Below are positions 57,955 to 64,000 of a stretch of 64,000 nt of DNA, in pieces (positions within the stretch are counted from its first letter, which is position 1; each line of letters opens with the position of its first letter). Location: assembly GCF_001544455.2 (NCBI RefSeq), contig NZ_FCOC02000002.1, positions 434,001 through 498,000 on the forward strand. The letters run 5' to 3'. The DNA is from Caballeronia sordidicola. GTDB lineage: Bacteria > Pseudomonadota > Gammaproteobacteria > Burkholderiales > Burkholderiaceae. A program made the position numbers and the translations under genes. Below the pieces are notes generated by a model that was not told the DNA's origin, did not search any database, and worked only from the letters and a program-made list of their open reading frames with translations.

Positions 57955-58734
57955 TTACCGGTTCAAAGTCAACTCGACGGAATCCGGTCCGGTATGCCGG
58001 CCAAGCAGGTTCAGCAATCCAGCCAGATTCTCACGCGCTTCGGGCGCCGACGTCGCCACGCCGCTGAACGTGCTCGAACCCTGCGATACGGTTCCTTGGC
58101 CCGACAGCATCAACGGCCCGCGCGTGGTCGTCAGGTTGATCGTGCCCGCCTGACCTTCCGCCTGAAACACCACGCGATACGACCCGAGCGGCTTCACGCG
58201 CGACACGCGCGACGACATGTCATCCAGCGTCACGATCACCTGACCGTACGTGCTGCCTCCCAGAATGCGCCAGTCGGTCCACGTCAGACGCACGTTGCCG
58301 TCCGGATCGAGTGTGTTAAAAGGCGCCCCAAGTCCGCTCAGCAAACTCGCCGGCACCGCGATGGAACCAGATGAAAGCGTCGAGCTTTTCGAGCTTGCAT
58401 CCACAAGAACCGGGTCCGGCATGGCGTCGGTCTGGAACATCTGCATGCGCACGTGCCCGGTAAATAACGGCCAGAACGCCGTGCGCCATTCAATGCGTCC
58501 CGGCAGCAAGGTCGCGCCCTCACCGCCGCCGCCGGTTGCGAGCATCAGCGTGGCCGAGCCTTTCCAGAGCGAACCGGCTGGATCGACGAGATTGACGTGA
58601 CCACCCGTGTTCTTGCCGAACTGCGGCACGATCCACGCGGCGGGCAACATGACGAACAACGTCACGGCGACCGATGCAAAAGCCACCGCGAACCATGGCC
58701 AGGCGGCCAGGAGCCGCCGCGTTCCGTAGTTCAT
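57955..58734 (-). CDS. gspN: Type II secretion protein GspN
   Basis: 259 aa, one N-terminal membrane segment (WPWFAVAFASVAVTLFVMLP) followed by a periplasmic domain containing the GspN-like pattern (SLWKGSATLML, PGRIEWRTAFWPLF). Accessory T2SS protein of unknown precise role. It overlaps the gspM stop as ATGA and is the last gene of gspG-N in this window. It ends 10 bp from the convergent efflux gene. Confidence 0.88.
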   Translation of the reverse strand: MNYGTRRLLAAWPWFAVAFASVAVTLFVMLPAAWIVPQFGKNTGGHVNLVDPAGSLWKGSATLMLATGGGGEGATLLPGRIEWRTAFWPLFTGHVRMQMFQTDAMPDPVLVDASSKSSTLSSGSIAVPASLLSGLGAPFNTLDPDGNVRLTWTDWRILGGSTYGQVIVTLDDMSSRVSRVKPLGSYRVVFQAEGQAGTINLTTTRGPLMLSGQGTVSQGSSTFSGVATSAPEARENLAGLLNLLGRHTGPDSVELTLNR

Positions 58735-59234
58735 TGCGGCTGTGCCGGTTGCAGCGACGCCGTCAGATCCACCTGACCATCCGGTTTTTGCGCCGTGATA
58801 TGCGCTTCGTTGACCTGCACCTTGTATTGCTTGCGGACGTCGTCGAGCCAGACCGTCCATTCCGGAAACGATACGTTCTTCAACTGAAACTGCACGGCCG
58901 CGCCGACCACCTGAACCTGTGTCGCGGGCATGTTGTTGTCGGCGAGCGACTTCGTCAACGCGTCGCGCAGCGCGCCGCCGGTCGGCGTGACGCCTTGCGC
59001 GCTGCCCACCAGCGAACGCGCTTCGTTGGCTTGCGCCGTCATCTGCGCAAGCTGCGCCTGCATGCGCGGCAGCGATTCGCGCAAACGCGCACGGCCTTCG
59101 TAAGCCGGCGCCCACAGCACCAGATACACAATGACGATGGCCAAAGCCGCGCCGCCCCACATCAGGATGGTCTTTTCGCGCTGGGTCCGGGCGGACCAGA
59201 ACTCCATGCCGGTATCGGTGATTGCCTGTTTCAT
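58731..59234 (-). CDS. gspM: Type II secretion protein GspM
   Basis: 167 aa, single N-terminal helix (ILMWGGAALAIVIVYLVLW) with periplasmic C-terminal domain; binds GspL in the inner-membrane platform. AGGAG lies 6 nt before the ATG; the start overlaps the gspL stop as ATGA. The longer ORF (to 59729) lies in a shadow frame of gspL and is not used. Confidence 0.9.
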   Translation of the reverse strand: MKQAITDTGMEFWSARTQREKTILMWGGAALAIVIVYLVLWAPAYEGRARLRESLPRMQAQLAQMTAQANEARSLVGSAQGVTPTGGALRDALTKSLADNNMPATQVQVVGAAVQFQLKNVSFPEWTVWLDDVRKQYKVQVNEAHITAQKPDGQVDLTASLQPAQPQ

Positions 59235-60538
59235 TGGCCGCTCCTGACTGACCATTTGCCCGTGTTGCTGTCGATGCTGCCCGTCAGTCCGTTCGCGATC
59301 AGACGCCTTTGCAGGCCGGGGTCGACCTTGGTTTCCGGCTTGAAGGTCACGTCGAGTTTCCTGTCGCGATAATCCAGCGCCGCGATGCCGTTCACCGGAA
59401 TCGGTCCGAGCGCGCGGGCGAAGGCGTCGGCGATCGACAGGAAATCCGTGGGCGACAATTGTCCCGATGCAAGCCGCAGACGGTCGAGTTGGCGCGCCAT
59501 CTGGTCGGGTGCGTCGAGCACGACCGTGGTTTTCGGAAATGTATTGAGCAGCAGTTCGGTCATCTGCGCGTTGATCGCGTCGCGTTGCCGGCTGAGCTGG
59601 ATCCACTGGATGTTGATCCCGATCATCGACACGATCAGCGCCCCCGCGAGCAGCGCCACCGGCACTTTCAGGCGCCGCATGGTCGCGCGGTCGAGCCGCC
59701 ACGGTTGGGCGGCGAATTCGAACTGGCACAGGTCGAAGCGGTTCGCGAGCGCGTTGCGCGCGAGGACTTCGAACGGCAGCGGTTCTGCGCCGGGAATGCC
59801 GGCCCGTCCCGAAACCGATGAAAGCCGAGGTTCCGCGCCGGGCACATCGCGCAGCGTGTAGAGCGTCATGGGCTGCGCGCCGGCAAGCGCGCCAAGCGTG
59901 GCCGTGGCGGCATCGGCGGGAATCGCGAGACCTTCGCCGAGCGCCGCGTGCTCACCGCGCGCAATCGCGATCTCGACGCGCGGCACGGCGTTTGGCGGCG
60001 GCGCCATCGCTTCGCCGACAAGCAATGCGGGCGCGGTTGGAACCACCTCGCCCAGCACGCCCGCGACGAACGGATTGGGCACGTCGGCACCACTTTCTTG
60101 CAGCGGCAGGCAACGCATTGCCGGCACGGCCTTCACATTCCGATGCCCGCTATTCGCGAACGCTTCCATCAGGAACCGGAACCAGCCGCGATCGATCACC
60201 GCCATCACGCGCGCACCGCTTGCAAGCGCAACCGGATCAACAGCGATATGGCACGTATGCGGGTCCTGGATCAGTTGATCCTCGACCACGTTCGGCAAAG
60301 CCTGGCGCAAACGCGGCCCTTTCAATGGCGGCAGCGGCGCGGCGGTCAGCAGCAAATCGCGCGCGGCGACGATCAGCACTGTCGCGCTCGCGCGCGGCAG
60401 GAGCCCGAGCGCGGCGCGGCCGGTGCGTTGCGTGACGTTGCGCTTGTCCAGCAGCAAAAACGGCAGCTCCGGCAAATGCCATTCTTCGGAGCGCACCGCC
60501 GGATCGCGCGGCGGCAGTAGGACGATCAATGTGCTCAA
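59231..60538 (-). CDS. gspL: Type II secretion protein GspL
   Basis: 435 aa, links the cytoplasmic ATPase GspE to the platform. Cytoplasmic actin-like N-terminal domain (1-270: PLKGPRLRQALPNVVEDQLI), one membrane helix (VPVALLAGALIVSMIGINIQW) and a periplasmic C-terminal ferredoxin-like domain. It overlaps gspM; 77 bp separates it from gspK. Confidence 0.9.
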   Translation of the reverse strand: MSTLIVLLPPRDPAVRSEEWHLPELPFLLLDKRNVTQRTGRAALGLLPRASATVLIVAARDLLLTAAPLPPLKGPRLRQALPNVVEDQLIQDPHTCHIAVDPVALASGARVMAVIDRGWFRFLMEAFANSGHRNVKAVPAMRCLPLQESGADVPNPFVAGVLGEVVPTAPALLVGEAMAPPPNAVPRVEIAIARGEHAALGEGLAIPADAATATLGALAGAQPMTLYTLRDVPGAEPRLSSVSGRAGIPGAEPLPFEVLARNALANRFDLCQFEFAAQPWRLDRATMRRLKVPVALLAGALIVSMIGINIQWIQLSRQRDAINAQMTELLLNTFPKTTVVLDAPDQMARQLDRLRLASGQLSPTDFLSIADAFARALGPIPVNGIAALDYRDRKLDVTFKPETKVDPGLQRRLIANGLTGSIDSNTGKWSVRSGQ

Positions 60539-60615
60539 AGGCCGCTCTCTTCTCTTCGGGTGTTCGAATGTCGTGCTTGAAGCTTATTCATGGTGATCAT
60601 TCACTGTACTTCGCA

Positions 60616-61734
60616 TCAAAGCTGGTCGCGCACATAAACAATACGCGTGGTGTGCGTCGCCGGATCGCGATACAGCAACGTGGTCCGCTCCACTTCGGCG
60701 CGCTCGTGCTCCACGCGGCCGTGGATCAGAAAGTATTTCGTCGTCACATCCATCTGGTTCATATCGATGCCATCCGTCTTCACGCCCGCGCCGGTCAGCG
60801 CGAGTTGCACGTTGCCGACATCGTGGAAAAACACGGTCTCGCGCCGCGCAACAAACGCCTGCGCCTGCGAGAGCGACATGCCCGGCACCGTGGCCGCGAC
60901 CACTTCCGCAGTCGCGGTGTTCATGTTCACCGACGTCGTGGTCGGCAGGACCGTCACGAAAGGCCGCAATTTGTCGACGATTTCCGGCGAAAATCCCGGA
61001 ACGTCGAGCAACGACTCCACGTTGATCATCTGCAGCGGCGCAACGGGCGCGTTGCTGTCGGCGTCCGAAAGACCGGGGTCGTCGGTGAAATTGCCGCCGC
61101 CGGTCCCGCCGCCTTGCGCCAAACCCTGAAGCACCGACTGCTGCGTGTTGTTCGCCGTCCCTATCGTGCTTTGCGTCTGGAACCGCGTCGCCGATTGCGC
61201 CAGCCCCGCGCGCAACTGCAGCGCCACGGTTTTCGCCAGCGACCCGTTGAGTCCGAGCAACGTCAGCAAGCGCTGAAACGACTGGATCTCGTCCACGTTG
61301 ATGGTCAGCAGGCCCGGCGTTGGCGTGGAAACCAGATTGCGCAGGTTGAACTTGGCCTGCGCGTCTTCAATCGATCCCGACAGATACGTCGACGCCCCTT
61401 GCTGCGCCCGCACCTCGCCAATCTGCCCGAGAAAATCCGACAGGCGCGTCTTCGCGATCGGCACGCCCCACACGCCGCCGAGATACGTGACGTTCGGCGC
61501 GGTATCGGCTTCCGAGCGCAGGATCAGGCGCGTCCAGTCGAGCGCGCTGCGCGAGATCCATTGCGCCTGCGCGAGCAGCCTCTGGTTCTCGATACGCCTG
61601 ATCTGCACTTCCTGCCGCCACAGCAACCCGGACACGATAATCGCCGACAACGCCACCACCAGCAGCGCGCTGATGATCGCGACGCCTTTTTCACGCCTTT
61701 CTGCCGGTTTCGATGCAGCCCGCGCCATGGTCAT
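60616..61734 (-). CDS. gspK: Type II secretion minor pseudopilin GspK
   Basis: 372 aa. Prepilin-like N-terminus EKGVAIISALLVVALSAII, without the usual Glu at position 5, as is typical for GspK; large alpha-domain insertion and helix-hairpin region (SLLDVPGFSPEIVDKLRPFV) follow. Tip protein of the pseudopilus. The start at 61734 overlaps the gspJ stop as ATGA; the ORF continues to 62301 in a shadow frame of gspJ. Confidence 0.92.
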   Translation of the reverse strand: MTMARAASKPAERREKGVAIISALLVVALSAIIVSGLLWRQEVQIRRIENQRLLAQAQWISRSALDWTRLILRSEADTAPNVTYLGGVWGVPIAKTRLSDFLGQIGEVRAQQGASTYLSGSIEDAQAKFNLRNLVSTPTPGLLTINVDEIQSFQRLLTLLGLNGSLAKTVALQLRAGLAQSATRFQTQSTIGTANNTQQSVLQGLAQGGGTGGGNFTDDPGLSDADSNAPVAPLQMINVESLLDVPGFSPEIVDKLRPFVTVLPTTTSVNMNTATAEVVAATVPGMSLSQAQAFVARRETVFFHDVGNVQLALTGAGVKTDGIDMNQMDVTTKYFLIHGRVEHERAEVERTTLLYRDPATHTTRIVYVRDQL

Positions 61735-62417
61735 TCTCCGATCAGGAAAACGCGCGTGATCGGCGCGGCGAGACCGTGCGCGCCGACCGCAATCTGGATG
61801 CCTGTCACGGCACGCGGCAACGGCGCGTTGCCGAGTTGCGGCACTTTCAGGTTGTTGTCGTTTTGCGTGATCTGCGAGGTCACGTCCGCCATCCTCATCG
61901 TCCAGCCTGTTTTGGGCACGTAGGCGCGCGTGGCGAAGGTCGTGACGCCGGCCATCAACGGAATCGTGGACCAGCCGTCCGCGCCGTCTCCAGCGGATAG
62001 CGCCCGCCGCACTTCGCCAATGTTTCCCAACGGCGGCGATGCAAACCTCACGACCACGCCATTGCTCAGCCGGTATCGGATCACCTGCAAGCGCGGCGCC
62101 GCGCCCGCCGCATACACGCCGCGCACGATCTGCAGCGAATTTCCGCCAATCGCGACCGCCGCCTGGCCGGCTTCGTCGTCCGTTGCGGCCTGGCGGGCAT
62201 CGATGCGCATCTGGTCGAACAATTGCTGCACCACGCGCTCGTCTTCCATCGCGTTCGTGATCGTCGTGCGTCCGCGCATGATCTGGTCGAGACCGCGCCA
62301 CGACAGCACCGCGATCACCGCCAAAATCGCTATCGCGACCAGCATCTCGATCAGCGTGAAGCCACGCTCGCCACGTGAGCGGCGAAGGCGCCGCTCAGAG
62401 CGACCGGTTCGTTTCAT
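61731..62417 (-). CDS. gspJ: Type II secretion minor pseudopilin GspJ
   Basis: 228 aa. Prepilin motif RGFTLIEMLVAIAILAVI with cleavable leader of about 19 residues and Glu5. C-terminal beta domain of GspJ type. It overlaps the end of gspI by 23 bp and is coupled to gspK. Confidence 0.93.
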   Translation of the reverse strand: MKRTGRSERRLRRSRGERGFTLIEMLVAIAILAVIAVLSWRGLDQIMRGRTTITNAMEDERVVQQLFDQMRIDARQAATDDEAGQAAVAIGGNSLQIVRGVYAAGAAPRLQVIRYRLSNGVVVRFASPPLGNIGEVRRALSAGDGADGWSTIPLMAGVTTFATRAYVPKTGWTMRMADVTSQITQNDNNLKVPQLGNAPLPRAVTGIQIAVGAHGLAAPITRVFLIGE

Positions 62418-62790
62418 TCGCCACCACCATGACCATTTGCGCGAGATTGCCGGGCCGGCCGGGCGAGGTGACGGACACTTCCACTTTCCTGAAAATCGGA
62501 TTTGGCGTAGATGTCACGCGATCCGTGCATGTCAGCCTCAGGTTTCCCTGCGAGCAATCGAATGTCCGCGCGCCGATTTCGGGCCACGAATGCGTGAGCC
62601 GCAACTGCGCGAGTTCATTGTCCGCGCTCCATCCGGCGAGCAACCGGTTATGCAAGTCCGCCTCGCCGGTCGCAAGCGATCCCACGGCCCGAAGCGACGC
62701 CGCCAGCGCCACCGCAATGATCGCCAGCGCGACGAGCACTTCGATCATGGTGAAACCGCGTGCGTGCTTGAGTGATGGAAGCTTCGCCAT
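62395..62790 (-). CDS. gspI: Type II secretion minor pseudopilin GspI
   Basis: 131 aa. Prepilin motif RGFTMIEVLVALAIIAVAL, Glu5 present; leader of about 12 residues. The C-terminal domain has two cysteines (FDCSQGNLRLTCTD). Start overlaps the gspH stop by one base (TGATG). Confidence 0.93.
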   Translation of the reverse strand: MAKLPSLKHARGFTMIEVLVALAIIAVALAASLRAVGSLATGEADLHNRLLAGWSADNELAQLRLTHSWPEIGARTFDCSQGNLRLTCTDRVTSTPNPIFRKVEVSVTSPGRPGNLAQMVMVVANETNRSL

Positions 62791-63302
62791 CAGCGCACCC
62801 GATACCGGCCGTTGCCCGTACCCACAATCGTCGCCCGTCCCACGGCAGAAACAATCGTCACTTCCATGGGGGTATCGATCGCTTCCGTGCCGAACACCAG
62901 ACGTCCCGCTTCCTGATCCGAGCCCAGGTACTGAATCGTCACGCCGGTCACGCCGCCTTCCCAGCGGCGCGGGCGCAGCAAGTCGTCACGCAGCGGACGC
63001 CAGCCGTCTTCGGTACGGACATCGAAACGAAAACCGCCGTCAAGCGGCTGCCACGCAATAGGCCGGGCGCGCACTTGAGCCTCGTCCCCCGCCGATTCGA
63101 ACAGCAGCGCGAGCCGCTGCGCTTCCTCGTTCAGATCCGTGCGCGGATTGCGCGTGAGTTGCAGCGAAGCAAGCGACACGAGCAACCCCGCAATCACCAA
63201 CACCACCAGCATTTCCAGCAACGTGAAGCCAGCTTGCGGCCGTGCCTTCGCCGCGCGCTGCGGCTTAAAGGCTGAACGATCCGGCTCGTGCTGCTGGTTC
63301 AC
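62790..63302 (-). CDS. gspH: Type II secretion pseudopilin GspH
   Basis: 170 aa. Prepilin motif AGFTLLEMLVVLVIAGLLV, with a leader of about 24 residues. GspH-type C-terminal domain. It lies 24 bp after gspG and overlaps gspI. Confidence 0.93.
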   Translation of the reverse strand: MNQQHEPDRSAFKPQRAAKARPQAGFTLLEMLVVLVIAGLLVSLASLQLTRNPRTDLNEEAQRLALLFESAGDEAQVRARPIAWQPLDGGFRFDVRTEDGWRPLRDDLLRPRRWEGGVTGVTIQYLGSDQEAGRLVFGTEAIDTPMEVTIVSAVGRATIVGTGNGRYRVR

Positions 63303-63326
63303 GTCGGTTACTTCTATAAAAAATGC

Positions 63327-63803
63327 TTATTGCCACGAGCCGACATCGGCATCATTGCCCTCGCCGCCCGGCTTGTTGTCCGCGCCATAGCTGAACACGT
63401 CCACTTCTCCATGCACGCCCGGGTTCAGATATTGATACTGCGCGCCCCACGGGTCGTTCGGCAGGCGTTCGAGATAACCGCCGTCCTTCCAGTTGTTCGG
63501 AATCGGATCGTTGGTCGGCTTTTCGATCAGCGCGCGCAGACCCTGCTCCTGCGTCGGATAACGGCCGTTATCCAGCCGATACAACTTCATCGCCTGCATG
63601 ATCGTGCCTATGTCCTGCTTCGCCGCCACGCGCCGCGCTTCGTCCGGACGGCTCATGATCTTCGGCACGATCAGCGCCGCGAGAATGCCGAGAATGGCGA
63701 TCACCACCATGATTTCGATCAGCGTGAAACCGCGCTGACGGCGTTTTTGCTGTGTGCCTTGCGCCGTCTGGAGTGCGTCGCGGCGCTTCATCAACATTTG
63801 CAT
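63327..63803 (-). CDS. gspG: Type II secretion major pseudopilin GspG
   Basis: 158 aa. Prepilin motif RGFTLIEIMVVIAILGILAA with Glu5, then the GspG domain with conserved DNGRYPTQEQGLRALIEKP, and DPWGAQYQYLNPG and calcium-site-like C-terminal loop (SYGADNKPGGEGNDADVGSW). The ATG at 63803 has AAGGAAG about 9 nt upstream; the ORF is open to 63920. First gene of gspG-H-I-J-K-L-M-N here; gspC/D/E/F are not in the window or are cut. Confidence 0.95.
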   Translation of the reverse strand: MQMLMKRRDALQTAQGTQQKRRQRGFTLIEIMVVIAILGILAALIVPKIMSRPDEARRVAAKQDIGTIMQAMKLYRLDNGRYPTQEQGLRALIEKPTNDPIPNNWKDGGYLERLPNDPWGAQYQYLNPGVHGEVDVFSYGADNKPGGEGNDADVGSWQ

Positions 63804-63939
63804 GACTTGATCTTCCTTTCCAATTTTGATGTCGTTCACGGCGCGCGTCAGATCGCCGCGCCATGATTTTTTCACTCTCTGTCCGCAGGCAACGCCTGGT
63901 TGTTGTGGACAGGAAAGCATTCTATAGGTGCGGCGTAAG

Positions 63940-64000
63940 GTGATTTCGCCTCGCGCGCCCGCCTCGTTCGATCCCTTTGATCTCGCGCTGCCTCAGCGCA
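63940..64000 (+). CDS. Possible start of a divergent gene, cut by the window end (perhaps gspC)
   Basis: A GTG at 63940 opens a frame without stops to the window end; its 20 residues (VISPRAPASFDPFDLALPQR) look protein-like. In some Burkholderia T2SS clusters, as I recall, gspC is placed next to gspG and transcribed the other way. No ribosome site beyond a weak TAAG was seen and the piece is too short to identify. Confidence 0.3.
   Translation, partial: MISPRAPASFDPFDLALPQR

Overview
The window is about 64 kb of a GC-rich beta-proteobacterial main chromosome, almost certainly from the Burkholderia / Paraburkholderia / Caballeronia group. The case rests on gene order and families: the replication-start block gyrB, dnaN, dnaA, rpmH, rnpA, yidD, yidC, mnmE; an rsmB - DUF4390 - ntrY - response regulator string; a GTP-type pckG beside a LysR gene; a DUF4148 small secreted protein; and a gsp type II secretion cluster. 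No CRISPR array, insertion sequence, integrase or prophage was seen. This is core chromosome with short accessory pieces.

Layout. 88-8790 (all minus): def, fmt, a LysE exporter, htpX (own terminator), then rsmB, a DUF4390 protein, a NtrY-like kinase and a response regulator, the last four overlapping or abutting. 9004-13623 (plus): dprA, a thioredoxin-fold protein and topB. 13710-20319: LysR regulator, pckG, a 2-hydroxyacid dehydrogenase, and a minus operon of thioesterase, patatin and OsmC. 20525-22040: tRNA-Lys(CTT), two very small proteins and a DUF4148 protein. 22041-36508: second 2-hydroxyacid dehydrogenase, MFS exporter, two TPR/glycosyltransferase-like proteins, lipocalin, dbpA with a small zinc protein, sbcDC and an FeS-type photolyase. 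36578-47740: gyrB, dnaN, dnaA, the putative oriC region, rpmH-rnpA-yidD-yidC, an HTH regulator and mnmE. 47804-54744: second LysE exporter, a small exported protein, yaeQ, a VOC protein, ada-alkA and gshA. 54934-57944: a lipoprotein, a small membrane protein and an outer-membrane efflux lipoprotein with no pump beside it. 57955-63803: gspG to gspN on the minus strand, with a possible divergent gene (perhaps gspC) cut by the window end.

The most interesting unexplained signal is a set of three short intergenic elements (minus 21330-21402, plus 48588-48655, minus 50534-50598). Each can fold so that the anti-Shine-Dalgarno sequence CTCCTCC lies in a hairpin loop, followed by a Rho-independent terminator. 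Two share an exact 10-mer, TGTCTCCTCC, which one carries twice in tandem. They look like a dispersed family of ribosome-binding-site-targeting small RNAs. The nearest class I know is the cuckoo-type RNAs of alpha-proteobacteria; relatives may already have been mapped by RNA-seq in Burkholderia, which I cannot check. One lies in the 3' UTR of the DUF4148 gene and can also form a second, mutually exclusive hairpin.

Functional themes: replication start and protein-membrane biogenesis (dnaA/dnaN/gyrB, rpmH/rnpA/yidC), DNA repair and uptake (dprA, topB, sbcDC, photolyase, ada, alkA), translation start and end processing (fmt, def, rsmB, mnmE, tRNA), and envelope export (T2SS, LysE, MFS, outer-membrane factor). 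Start codons were picked by ribosome binding site, family N-terminus and overlap with the upstream gene; several were moved downstream of the longest possible start, as noted in each entry.
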